A DNA stretch of 64,000 nucleotides from JABCYV01 sp963696025 (lineage in GTDB: Bacteria; Acidobacteriota; Terriglobia; Terriglobales; Acidobacteriaceae): assembly GCA_963696025.1 (NCBI GenBank), contig CAVOII010000004.1:868001-932000 (forward strand), in the 5' to 3' direction. Positions 44,243-52,832 of the stretch are shown here, piece by piece. The notes below the pieces were generated by a model that was not told where the DNA came from, ran no database searches, and was given only the letters and a program-made list of their open reading frames with translations. How positions within the stretch are numbered: position 1 is the stretch's first letter; the number at the start of each line of letters is the position of its first letter. Both the position numbers and the translations under genes were made by a program.

Positions 44243-45229
44243 CTACCTCGTCGCGCTGCTGGTGTTGCCCAAGCTGCTGAATACCATTTTTGTGAAAACA
44301 TTCGCGGTTACGTAACCACCACCCCATGCGCCGTCGAAGTCTTGGGTCGGCCTTGCGGCCAGGGCTTCATCCATTGTCTTTCCGGCCGCAATCAAGGCCT
44401 GGATGCGCTGCCGAACCTGTACCAGCATGTCACGGTAGTTTTGCAGATCTGCACGAGTGGCTACTGGCCCATGGCCGGGGACGATCTTTGTCTGGTCGTC
44501 AATCTGTGCCAGAACTTGATCGAGGGCACGGATGATGCCATCAATCGATCCTCCTGACGCCAGGTCGATGATGGGATAAACGTGATTCGAAAAAATGTCC
44601 CCTACCACCGCCACGTTCGCCGGCGCGATATAAATCACTGTATCTCCATCCGTATGCGCAGGTCCGTAGTTGACCAATGTCAGTTGCTGAGAACCTTGGT
44701 GCAACGTCATGCTGCTGGAGTAAGATACGTTTGGGAGCGCCTGGGAAGGATAATGACCGTCGCGCAAGCCCACGAAAGGCACATCCTGCACAGACATGAG
44801 CCGTTTTTTTACATTCTCTTGCGCAATGATGTTCACTCCAGCAGAGCCGAAATACACGTTCCCTCCGGTGTGATCAAAGTGCCAGTGGGTGTTCACTAAC
44901 TGGGTGATGGGGCGCCCCGTCGCTTTGAAAATGGCCTCGCTCAATTCAGTGACTCGTGAATCGATTCCACTATCGACCAGTAACGTGCTGCCATCATCGA
45001 CGATCGCCGTAACGTTTCCTCCGTCCCCGGAAAACATGAATAGGCCCTTGCCCAGAGACGTAGTTTTCAGAGGGCTACTATCGAACTGTTCCGTGGCCTT
45101 CTGGATGACTGTCTCACCTGTTGCCGATTGCGCCGCTCCCAGCGACGCAGTTCCAGCTACGACAGTGACCAATACAATCGCCTGAATGGAGGCCAACTGC
45201 GACCTCATCTGCTGAAGAAATTGCTCCAT
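44243..45229 (-). CDS. secreted metallo-beta-lactamase-fold hydrolase
   Basis: About 328 residues from ATG 45229, with AAGGAG six bases upstream. The signal peptide is SIQAIVLVTVVAGTASLGAA. Metal ligands are in NTHWHFDHTGG, the His of GPAHTDGDTVIY, GDIFSN and VPGHGPV, the complete MBL pattern of five or more ligands. The layout resembles quinoprotein relay SoxH-type or subclass B3-like MBL proteins, but the substrate is unknown. It faces the FnIII-like gene convergently. Confidence 0.9.
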   Translation of the reverse strand: MEQFLQQMRSQLASIQAIVLVTVVAGTASLGAAQSATGETVIQKATEQFDSSPLKTTSLGKGLFMFSGDGGNVTAIVDDGSTLLVDSGIDSRVTELSEAIFKATGRPITQLVNTHWHFDHTGGNVYFGSAGVNIIAQENVKKRLMSVQDVPFVGLRDGHYPSQALPNVSYSSSMTLHQGSQQLTLVNYGPAHTDGDTVIYIAPANVAVVGDIFSNHVYPIIDLASGGSIDGIIRALDQVLAQIDDQTKIVPGHGPVATRADLQNYRDMLVQVRQRIQALIAAGKTMDEALAARPTQDFDGAWGGGYVTANVFTKMVFSSLGNTSSATR

Positions 45230-45332
45230 TTTGGCTCCTTCCTCGACCGACGGCTGAGAAGCCGCGTTGCATATACCAAATGTCTTTTCGTTCACGCGAT
45301 CTCCCTTGCGACCTTGAGTGGAGGTCCCGTGC

Positions 45333-45872
45333 TCAATGCTTTGCCGAGCCCGGAGGGAAATCCTTGAACATCTTTGCCGCCGCTTTGTCTAGGTTCTTTT
45401 CATTTTTCGCGGCCTTGTCCGATACCGTGTCTTCGGCACTTCCGCGCCACACCAACTGCTTGGTTTTCGCGTCGTACAAGTCCACAACCAGGGTTCCTTC
45501 TTTGTAGTCCTGCTCGGTTGTGGTCGATTCGCCCATCCCTCCGAATCCTCGCCAACGCCATCCCCCACCGAAGCCGTCATAGAATGTTTGAAGTGTTCTT
45601 TGGGTCTGTGTCGTCTTAATGGCGACAATGGCCACATCGCCGCCGCTTTGCACCTGAGTCCAGCCCTTGGCGGCCAACTGGGCGTCCACGGCATCCTTAA
45701 TGCGAGCGTCCCACAGCGAGTCAGCAGGCTTGATCTCCTGCCACGAATAAGTCTTGTACTGGGTGAAATTGGCTTTGTGATCAAAGTCGGTCTGGACGTG
45801 CTGGGCAAGGGCGGTGCCCAGTGCGACCAGGAATAGCATCGTGGAAACTGTTGTATAACGTACGAGCTTCAT
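45333..45872 (-). CDS. DUF4136 lipoprotein-like secreted protein
   Basis: 179 residues from ATG 45872 (MKLVRYTTVSTMLFLVALGT), with AAAGGAGAT upstream. The signal peptide ends at LAQ. The DUF4136 pattern is evident: VQTDFDHKANFTQYKTYSW, DARIKDAVDAQLAAKGW, then GTLVVDLYDAKTKQLVWRGS and a Lys-rich end. Members are envelope proteins of unknown function, often in stress or metal-related loci. Confidence 0.85.
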   Translation of the reverse strand: MKLVRYTTVSTMLFLVALGTALAQHVQTDFDHKANFTQYKTYSWQEIKPADSLWDARIKDAVDAQLAAKGWTQVQSGGDVAIVAIKTTQTQRTLQTFYDGFGGGWRWRGFGGMGESTTTEQDYKEGTLVVDLYDAKTKQLVWRGSAEDTVSDKAAKNEKNLDKAAAKMFKDFPPGSAKH

Positions 45873-46286
45873 AGAAATCTCCTTTGCTGGTGCAGAGCAT
45901 GCACTTGCCGCGCCAAAGATCTTCCACATAGAAGAATCGGCATAGTCGCTCTAATTTCATAACTGTGCAGGTGCGGACGCCAAGAATTAGGCCTGCAGAT
46001 TAAGCTTGCATGTCGACAGACCGACGGAGTGTCAGCCCGTGAACGTTTGGATAGGTTCGTTCTCCTTGGACTGCCGCTACAGGGAACAACCTAGCTGCGT
46101 CAAGGGAAACTGCTTCACATACCTTTGGCCGCGCGATCAGCTAGGAACATCTAATGATGTTCACTTTGAACCCCCACGGTCATCGTGACGGCGCTGGTGT
46201 ACGAAAAGAATTTCCGATCCCGCGGGACGAAATTCGCTACGGCAATGCTCGCCAGCTAGCCCCTTTGACTTGCCAAAGGTGGACTA
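45873..46286. other. intergenic region without a supported gene
   Basis: About 410 bp between divergent genes, with no convincing frame, repeat or RNA; it should hold promoters for both sides. Confidence 0.35.
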
Positions 46287-47171
46287 GTGATGACAATGTG
46301 TGCGTCCATTCAACCGGCTCGCTTTGGTAGCCCGCGGAATGCAAGTCATGTCCTGCTGCTGGCGGTTCTGATTGCGACGATGCAGGGGCTCGCCTGCGGC
46401 CAGGCGTCATCCGGTCAACCCGAAACCGTGCCACCTCCTTCGACTACTGCCCACGAGAGATCTGCTGACAACCCGTCAACATCGATCCAAGGACGCTCGG
46501 ATCAAGTGGCGACCAGTCGATGCCGCTTACGAGTGCCCGATACTCTGCCATCTCCGAAGGCCGGAAAAGCCGTAACGACCAACGCACCCTTGCCCTTTAC
46601 GCCCTTGTCTACCCGCTGCAAATTCGACCTCTTTCTGAGAACCACTTATTCGCCCTATACATTCGCGTCAGCGGGTTTTCAGGCGACATTGGCCCAGGCC
46701 CAGGGGCAGTGGCCCCACTATGGCGGCGGCATGCAGGGCTGGGGAAAGCGATTTGGCGCAACTCTGGCGGATACGGAATCACGACGATTCATCCAGACTT
46801 TTGCTTTGTCAACGATCCTGCATCAGGACCCTCGCTATTTTGCTTCACATAAGAGAGCGCTTATTTCCCGAGCTTGGTATGCCATAACCCGAGTGGCGGT
46901 CACCAAGAACGACAAAGGCGATGACACATTCAACACATCCGAGTTCCTGGGAGCTTATTCACCAGTGCGCTGCAAAATGCCTACTACCCAACCGACGACC
47001 GGAGTCTTGGGATACCATGAATCGCTTTGGTGGCGCCCTGAGCTCGGATGCGGTTGGGAATCTTCTACGCGAATTCACGCCGGACATGAAGCGTCTGTTC
47101 CGGAAACATGCACCGGAAAAATCAAGAAGATCGAGGAAAAGCTTCCTATCCCTCCGGAAGATAAGCCGTAG
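46287..47171 (+). pseudogene. secreted protein of unknown function, at least three frameshifts
   Basis: The frame from ATG 46287 carries a signal peptide, a low-complexity region and a conserved-looking block: FDLFLRTTYSPYTFASAGF, WPHYGGGMQGWGKRFGATL and ILHQDPRYFASHKRALISR. After NTSEFLGA the sense moves to another frame (SLFTSALQNAYYPTDDRSLG), then to a third (DTMNRFGGALSSDAVGNLL, REFTPDMKRLF). It finally returns to the first frame (KIKKIEEKLPIPPEDKP). Three shifts within 250 bp that cancel out suggest real decay or a poor stretch of sequence. The intact protein is a recurrent acidobacterial hypothetical (recalled, not checked). Confidence 0.65.
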
Positions 47172-47381
47172 CCGGAGATCCAAGTCCTGTGCGGCCGTAT
47201 TGAAATCCGAAGCCTGTTGAAATGCGGACGCTGTGTCAACCGCTGGACTGCCCACGGCACCTTCTTAAGGCACCCTCAACCATCCCAGTTCGTTCCAAGT
47301 TGCTGAAAATACATGCCTAAAATCAGCAGTAGCCGAGTGGCGAGGGGCATGCATTCTGTCTGAACGGGAGGGACAGAAAAC

Positions 47382-48002
47382 ATGCAACCGACACAGGAAT
47401 ACCTCGGAAGCGAACAGCGCCTGGAGCTTCGCATAATTCGAAACAAAATTGACGAAATGCAGGACGTTCTCTCGCGCTGCTTGCCTTCGTTTCAGAGAAA
47501 GGCTTGTCGATACCTCGGCAATGCAGCCGACGCCGAGGATGCGGTTCAGGACGCACTCCTGGCTGCTTACAACCACCTGGACCAATTCAAGGGGCAGGCA
47601 CAGATGTCGACGTGGTTAACCTCCATCATTATTAATTGCGCGCGAATGCAATTGCGCAGACGGCCACGCCAGATCCACCTGTCGCTCGATGAGCGTTTCG
47701 GGGAAGAGCAAGAGTTTTGCTTGTCAGACCAATTGCCGGCCGGGAAACCAAGTCCTGAAGACGAAAGCCGCGCATCCGAACTTCACAGTAACCTCCTGCG
47801 ATACGTGTCCCAGCTTTCGCCTCCATTACGCAAAACGTTCCAGCTCCGTGAATTGGAGGGTTTGAGCACGAGCGAAGCAGCTCGCACTCTCGGAGTGGCG
47901 GATGGAACCGTGAAGGCCCAGCTCGCGCGGGCACGCACAAAGCTCAGGCGGCTTATGACCCGAGCAGTCAACCGAAAGCCTTGCCTAGCTGCTGCAAATT
48001 GA
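47382..48002 (+). CDS. RNA polymerase sigma factor, ECF type
   Basis: 206 residues. Region 2 is seen in ACRYLGNAADAEDAVQDALL, with FKGQAQMSTWLTSIIINCAR (DNA melting and -10 recognition). Region 4 has LSPPLRKTFQLRELEGLSTS, then EAARTLGVADGTVKAQLARA, the -35-binding helix-turn-helix. ATG 47382 follows GGGAGGGACAG. No anti-sigma gene is next to it. The adjacent upstream gene is a broken secreted protein. Target genes unknown. Confidence 0.92.
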   Translation: MQPTQEYLGSEQRLELRIIRNKIDEMQDVLSRCLPSFQRKACRYLGNAADAEDAVQDALLAAYNHLDQFKGQAQMSTWLTSIIINCARMQLRRRPRQIHLSLDERFGEEQEFCLSDQLPAGKPSPEDESRASELHSNLLRYVSQLSPPLRKTFQLRELEGLSTSEAARTLGVADGTVKAQLARARTKLRRLMTRAVNRKPCLAAAN

Positions 48003-48135
48003 CGACAGCCGCTGACTGACGCACCGGAAAGAAATTCTATGTGGATTGCTCGACTCGCATTACGGCGGTCCCTACACGTTTGTTGTGGTGTCGATCCTAA
48101 ACGAATTCTTCTCCTGAGCTGTCCCCCAGATTTGC

Positions 48136-49869
48136 TCAAACGAGCCTGAGGTTTCGTTCAATCGTCTTGATGACTTCGTCCATCTTTCCGCTCCATACCT
48201 GTTTGGCGAAACTAAGCGTGAAACCTTTGGCCGTGTGGAAAGGAACATGCGACGGTAGCGACAAAGCAAACGGATCAACGACCGCGTCAACGACAACGGG
48301 GCCGCTTTTGTGCGCCAGAGCTTCAGCAAGTCCATCGCGAACGTCGCCAGGATCTTCAATGCGGATGCCCTTCGCACCCATGGCCTCTGCGACCTTAGCA
48401 AAACTAGGATTCTTGAACTCCACGCCGAACGGGATTATGCCGGCCTCTTGCTGCTCGATTTTGACGAAGTCCAGAGATTCGTTATTGAGGATGATTTGAA
48501 CTACTGAAGTCTTGCGTTCCACTTGAGTCAACAGGTCGCCCAGCCCGAGCATCGTGAACCCCCCGTCACCACAAAGAGCAATCGTCTGCCGTCCTGGATA
48601 TGCCAACTGCGCACCGAACGCATTGGGCGCGGCATTGGCCATGGACGCCCAGGTAAACGAACCGAAAAGCCTACGATTTCTTCCGCCTTTTATATGCCTC
48701 GACAGCCACATGCAAGCCGTGCCAGTGTCGGCGAAAAACATCGCGTCTTCGGAAGCGACGTTGCTTAGCGTCGCGGCCAGGAATTCCGGACGTATGGGTT
48801 TGATCCCAGGCCCTTTCTCGACATAATGCTGCAGAAGATGGTGGAAAGACTTGGTGTCCGCGATGTGTTTTTCCAGAAAAGTGGTGTCCGTCTTCTCACT
48901 CACGCTCTTCAGCAATGCGGTGACGGTCGGCTTGATGTCACCGGCGAGCCCAAGATCAACGATCGTCCGGCGCCCAATGTGTTTGGGATTCTTGTCGATC
49001 TGGACTTTCTTCACACCATGGCTGGGCAGAAATTCCGTGAAAGGAAAGTCCGTGCCGAGCAGCAGCAGGAGATCGGCCTCATTAATCGCGCGATAGGCTC
49101 CGCCGTAGCCAAGCAGCCCGCTCATGCCAACCGCGTTGGGATTGTCATGTTCCAACCATTGCTTGCCGCGGAGCGAATAACCGACAGGCGCCTTCAATCT
49201 GTCAGCCAACTGGACCACTTCATCGTGGGCGTCCCTGCAGCCATCGCCACCGAAGATCGCTACCGTTTTCGCGTCGTCGATCATCTTCACAAGCCGACGT
49301 AGGTCGGCATCCGAAGGGCGAAGAATGGGCGAATTAGGGATCCTAATCTCGGCAGAGTGGTCGGGTACATCCGCCGACGCGACGTTGCCGGGGATCGCAA
49401 TTACCGTAGGTCCTTTTTCCAGAACCGCGGTGAGGATCGCGCTATTGATGATGGCCCGCGCTTGTTCAGGACTGACCAGCCGTCCAGTGTAGAGAGATGC
49501 GGCTTCGAAGAATTTGTAAGGATTGAGTTCTTCGATCGCGGATGTGTCGATCAGGCTTGTTTCTACGTCGCCCGCAATGGCAATGATCGGAGCGCCTTCC
49601 TTCCGCGCGTCCATCAGCCCATTGAAAAGATGAACGACACCTGGACCAGCTGTTCCACACACCGCCACCGGGTTACCCGTCATGTAGGCCTCGGCAACAG
49701 CGGCAAAAACGCCGTACTCCTCGTGGCGCACGTGAATGAATTCGATTTTGCCGTTGCGCCGTAGCCCATCGATCACTGGATTAAGGGCATCGCCAACTAT
49801 GCCATAGCAGCGTTTGACTCCAGCGTTCGCCAGCATCTCCCACAGAAGGTCTGCCACTTTTCCGGACAT
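48136..49869 (-). CDS. thiamine-pyrophosphate enzyme, pyruvate oxidase/PoxB-like
   Basis: 577 residues from ATG 49869 (MSGKVADLLWEMLANAGVKR), with GGAGGAC upstream. The N-terminal TPP-binding domain has the activating Glu in VRHEEYGVFAAVAEAY. A central domain with DAKTVAIFGGDGCRDAHDEV follows. The C-terminal TPP domain has the GDGGFTMLGLGDLLTQVE motif, with NN about 30 residues later (ILNNESLDF). It resembles pyruvate oxidase/dehydrogenase (cytochrome or quinone) more than acetolactate synthase; expected reaction is oxidative decarboxylation of pyruvate to acetate. It follows a cupin stub in the same direction. Confidence 0.88.
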   Translation of the reverse strand: MSGKVADLLWEMLANAGVKRCYGIVGDALNPVIDGLRRNGKIEFIHVRHEEYGVFAAVAEAYMTGNPVAVCGTAGPGVVHLFNGLMDARKEGAPIIAIAGDVETSLIDTSAIEELNPYKFFEAASLYTGRLVSPEQARAIINSAILTAVLEKGPTVIAIPGNVASADVPDHSAEIRIPNSPILRPSDADLRRLVKMIDDAKTVAIFGGDGCRDAHDEVVQLADRLKAPVGYSLRGKQWLEHDNPNAVGMSGLLGYGGAYRAINEADLLLLLGTDFPFTEFLPSHGVKKVQIDKNPKHIGRRTIVDLGLAGDIKPTVTALLKSVSEKTDTTFLEKHIADTKSFHHLLQHYVEKGPGIKPIRPEFLAATLSNVASEDAMFFADTGTACMWLSRHIKGGRNRRLFGSFTWASMANAAPNAFGAQLAYPGRQTIALCGDGGFTMLGLGDLLTQVERKTSVVQIILNNESLDFVKIEQQEAGIIPFGVEFKNPSFAKVAEAMGAKGIRIEDPGDVRDGLAEALAHKSGPVVVDAVVDPFALSLPSHVPFHTAKGFTLSFAKQVWSGKMDEVIKTIERNLRLV

Positions 49870-49913
49870 AGAGTCCTCCTTGCCATCAATGTCGCGATGC
49901 AGAGTTGAGAGAT

Positions 49914-50112
49914 CTATTTCTGACGTAAATAGGTCGCCGTTCCATCGAGCCAATCTTGCCGCCCACGCGCAAAGATATCGATGTCGATCGTGTCTTCTAA
50001 GAAGATGAACTCGTGTGGAACGATGATCATGATGTCACCGGCTTTCATGATGTATTTTCGTCCTTGCGAGTACACTTCTGCAACACCCTCGGTAATCTGG
50101 TGGATGTGTATG
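49914..50112 (-). pseudogene. C-terminal fragment of a cupin-domain protein
   Basis: The minus strand reads HIHQITEGVAEVYSQGRKYI, then MKAGDIMIIVPHEFIFLEDT and DIDIFARGRQDWL, ending TYLRQK and TAG at 49914. This is the second cupin motif region with PHEF; the first His-rich motif is cut at HIHQ. No start codon exists. The break coincides with the beginning of another gene's relic on the plus strand, pointing to a recombination joint near 50110. Confidence 0.65.
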
Positions 50113-50524
50113 CCTTGAACCCGAGGAATTTTCAGGCTGGCGTGGCGGTGAATAGCTCAACTGTTCCCGACATTGTCAAATCCAACCTGGCAGGTAGATG
50201 GCAATTCGCGCTGTACGGCCAGGGCGGGTGCGGCGTGGGCTCCTCGGTGGTCACGTTCACTCTGAATGCTTTAGGGCTGGCATCGGGGAAGCCACTGAGA
50301 CGTCCCATACCGCCGGTTGCGGCGACAGCACCAGCACCGGCAACACGTTTACCATTGAGACTCTTAATGCCGATGGTAGCGGCACGGCAAACTTGACGTG
50401 CGGTACCGGCTGCGGCTTCAACTACAGCATTCAGGTGTCGCCCGATCGTTCGGTGATCAACCTGGTGGATGCGTCCAGCGCCAATCCTGGGAACTTCCAG
50501 ATCGGAACGGCCATTCACGAGTGA
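50113..50524 (+). pseudogene. secreted acidobacterial-type hypothetical protein, fragment with frameshift
   Basis: From about 50113 the frame reads ALNPRNFQAGVAVNSS, VKSNLAGRWQFALYGQGGCG and VGSSVVTFTLNA. It then shifts near 50265 into ATETSHTAGCGDSTSTGNTF, TIETLNADGSGTANLTCGTG and CGFNYSIQVSPDRSVINLVD, to the stop after IGTAIHE. The signal peptide is missing. The sequence around the joint (NLVD..ALNPRNFQ) resembles this protein's own C-terminal repeat (NLVDASSANPGNFQ), so two copies may have recombined. Function unknown. Confidence 0.55.
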
Positions 50525-50674
50525 TCTGCGTCGATGGAATAAATCGCACTACGGCTGGGGAGTCGAAGAGACTCCCCGATTTTCCAGTTTCTAAATCGAG
50601 CTTCGAATCGTCACTTTGCGGATCGGGCTAAGATTCGAAGCATCTCAGACCATGGAAATGCTTCGGCTAACACC

Positions 50675-50828
50675 GCAGGGCTCTGTGGTCGCGGGCCAAA
50701 TTCCCGGGCAAGAACTTCAGGGCGACGCGGCGTCATAAGCGAATGCCCTTCGCTTCGTAGACAACCTCCATCCCGCCGCTGCCGAGCTTCTCGACGATGC
50801 GGTGGCGCGAGATGGTTTGGCCGATCAA
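50675..50828 (-). pseudogene. N-terminal fragment of a Ser/Thr protein kinase
   Basis: The minus strand from TTG 50828 reads IGQTISRHRIVEKLGSGGME then VVYEAKGIRL and stop, followed in another frame by VALKFLPGNLARDHRAL. It is the first 40 residues of the kinase type found intact at 59116 (IGQTISRYRIVEKLGGGGMG). Only the glycine-rich loop and Lys region remain. Confidence 0.72.
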
Positions 50829-50882
50829 GACTGGACCTTGCCAGGGCAGTCACTCTAGAAAGAAATCAACGCAATGCCGGGT

Positions 50883-51032
50883 CTATGTACGGCGACGGCA
50901 AAATGCGCCCTCCCCGCTCGTGTGCAGGTATGGCAACTCCACCACTCCGTCTTCCGCGAAAAAGGCGGCGACCTTCTCTCCGTCGGGGATAACGACAAGA
51001 AGGTCGAGCAGATGTTTTGTGGCATGAGTCAT
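50883..51032 (-). pseudogene. N-terminal fragment of a SnoaL/NTF2-like protein
   Basis: ATG 51032 starts a 49-residue frame reading MTHATKHLLDLLVVIPDGEK and VAAFFAEDGVVELPYLHTSG. This is the opening of NTF2-like (SnoaL) proteins, normally about 130 residues. It stops at TAG 50883 where unrelated sequence begins. It lies just downstream of the MDR reductase on the same strand and was probably co-transcribed. Confidence 0.55.
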
Positions 51033-51065
51033 GGTTCGCTTTCCTCAAATTGCACGGTCGTAATG

Positions 51066-52043
51066 TTACGTATTGGAAGTGCCCGAGATGTCGATTAGGA
51101 TCTTACCGCCCTTGAGCAGATGAGCGACGGCTTCCTTGATTTTCGACATCGGATAAATCGCGGCGACGGGGACGCGCAGCGCACCGGAGGCAACGAGAGG
51201 AGCGGCTTCGATCTGCGCTGGCAGGACCTTCGACACATGATCGAAATCGCCCAGGAAGAAGCCTTTGACTGTCAGGTGTTTGCCGATGAGGAAGAGGCCG
51301 TTGACCGCCAGCGGCCGTCCGCTCGCCGCTGAGTAGGCAACGAGCACGCCACGGTCCGACAGCAATTGAACGAGCGTTGCCGTCGCATCACCGCCCACTG
51401 AATCAACCGCCAACCTAACCGAACCTTTGCCGAGATTGCGCACCGCTTCCTCGATTGCTGCCGGTTCGTCGATGAGCACCACGTCTGCTCCCGCAGCCTT
51501 GAGTTCGTCGATCAGTTCGGGCCGCCGCACGAGGCTGATCGTCCGAATGCCACGCAGCTTCGCAATGGCGATCAAAGACCGGCCAACGCCGGAATTCCCG
51601 GCATTTTGAACGACCCAATCACCGGGCTTGAGGTCCGTATATTCACTGAGGATCAGCGCCGCCGTGGGTGGGTTGCTGCCGAGCTGCGCGAGTTGCAGCC
51701 GATCGCCGTCGGGTAGCGGGAACAGCCCTTGCGCCGGAGCGATCAGGCGCTCCCTCCAGGTCAGGCCGAGATTGGGCGCCAGGACGTGGTCGCCGACCTT
51801 AACGTTGGTAACACCAGGACCTACCGCCGCAACCCGACCGAATCCCTCGTTTCCAACGACAGTAGGTGCCGGCGGGCCACCGAAGTAGCCGCGTATGAAG
51901 AGGAGGTCATGAAAATTCAAGGGTGCCAGTTCGACATCGATTAGGATCTCGCCCGCTCCCGGCACACCCGGCTCCGGGATATCAACGAGTTCCAACACCT
52001 TGAGTGGATCACCACCATAGGCTGAGATTTGAAGCGCACGCAT
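51066..52043 (-). CDS. MDR-family NADPH-dependent reductase (enoyl reductase/quinone oxidoreductase type)
   Basis: 325 residues. The GroES-like N-terminal domain (APLNFHDLLFIRGYFGG, then VGNEGFGRVAAVGPG) lacks the zinc Cys/His ligands of alcohol dehydrogenases. The Rossmann domain has VVQNAGNSGVGRSLIAIAKL and a basic SLVRRPE that suggests NADPH. The SNPPTAALILSEYTDLKPGD segment, with NPPTA, is typical of trans-2-enoyl thioester reductase/MECR-like enzymes. Expected to reduce enoyl-CoA, enones or quinones. The start follows AAAGGAGGCC. Confidence 0.9.
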   Translation of the reverse strand: MRALQISAYGGDPLKVLELVDIPEPGVPGAGEILIDVELAPLNFHDLLFIRGYFGGPPAPTVVGNEGFGRVAAVGPGVTNVKVGDHVLAPNLGLTWRERLIAPAQGLFPLPDGDRLQLAQLGSNPPTAALILSEYTDLKPGDWVVQNAGNSGVGRSLIAIAKLRGIRTISLVRRPELIDELKAAGADVVLIDEPAAIEEAVRNLGKGSVRLAVDSVGGDATATLVQLLSDRGVLVAYSAASGRPLAVNGLFLIGKHLTVKGFFLGDFDHVSKVLPAQIEAAPLVASGALRVPVAAIYPMSKIKEAVAHLLKGGKILIDISGTSNT

Positions 52044-52193
52044 TTAAGGCCTCCTTTGATTTGGGGATTTGTTTAGCAAACGGCTTATTCGAGAACCGAG
52101 GATGGTTTACCGCTATCTTAGCTGCCCGTCCTCGTTGACGTCCGCTTCCTTACATCCCTAACATTGCACTCTGAGTCCTGCGCCACCCGTACC

Positions 52194-52640
52194 ATGATCA
52201 TCGCCGCATTGATCAGCTCGTTTCTGGCAGTCCTGCTGGTTCCAATTCTCCTGATCCGGTTCCGCAAACGCTGGGTAGCAGCCTTCAATCGGGTTATTAC
52301 GAACCGCATCACTAGCCGATTCGCTGCCCGATTGCCCGGCTTCGGCATTCTTACACACGTAGGTAGAAAGTCAGCCAGGGTCTACCGGACGCCAGTAAAC
52401 GTTTTTCGGGAGCCCGACGGGTTTCTGATCGCGCTTACCTATGGTCGAGAATGCGAGTGGGTCAGGAATGTACTAGCCGCTGGGGGCTGCCAGCTAGAGA
52501 CTCGCCGCGTGCTGTATCAACTTTCTGAACCAACCATCGTTCATGACCCCACCCGGCGACGATTCCCGCGTTTCGTGCGTACGATCCTCGGGATAATTGG
52601 TGCGAACGATTTCATGCAGCTTTCAACTTGTCACGCGTAA
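52194..52640 (+). CDS. deazaflavin (F420)-dependent nitroreductase-family protein
   Basis: About 148 residues from ATG 52194. A hydrophobic N-terminus (IIAALISSFLAVLLVPILLI) is followed by the DDN/PNPOx-like core: LTHVGRKSARVYRTPVNVFR, ALTYGRECEWVRNVLAAGGC, and a C-terminus resembling RRFPRFVRTILGIIGANDFM. This family includes F420H2-dependent reductases of actinobacteria and relatives with other flavins. The last residues (QLSTCHA) differ from the usual end, so the 3' end may be slightly altered. Confidence 0.8.
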   Translation: MIIAALISSFLAVLLVPILLIRFRKRWVAAFNRVITNRITSRFAARLPGFGILTHVGRKSARVYRTPVNVFREPDGFLIALTYGRECEWVRNVLAAGGCQLETRRVLYQLSEPTIVHDPTRRRFPRFVRTILGIIGANDFMQLSTCHA

Positions 52641-52832
52641 GGCGTTGTACCGTGGGCGAGCTGAAGAGCCGGCGAAGCGGTGGTTCCACCGATTAAGGTG
52701 GACTTTAGGGGAGTCGCGTAGATTGAAATTTTGCGAAACGAAGGCAACAAGTACCGCGTTTTCAGGTGATATCAAGAACTGGGTTCGCCACGCAGGAAGA
52801 GGCCGCGCACACACGTGTGAGTCGAATGATAT
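52641..52832. other. short gap without a gene
   Basis: About 190 bp between converging genes; nothing recognisable. Confidence 0.4.
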
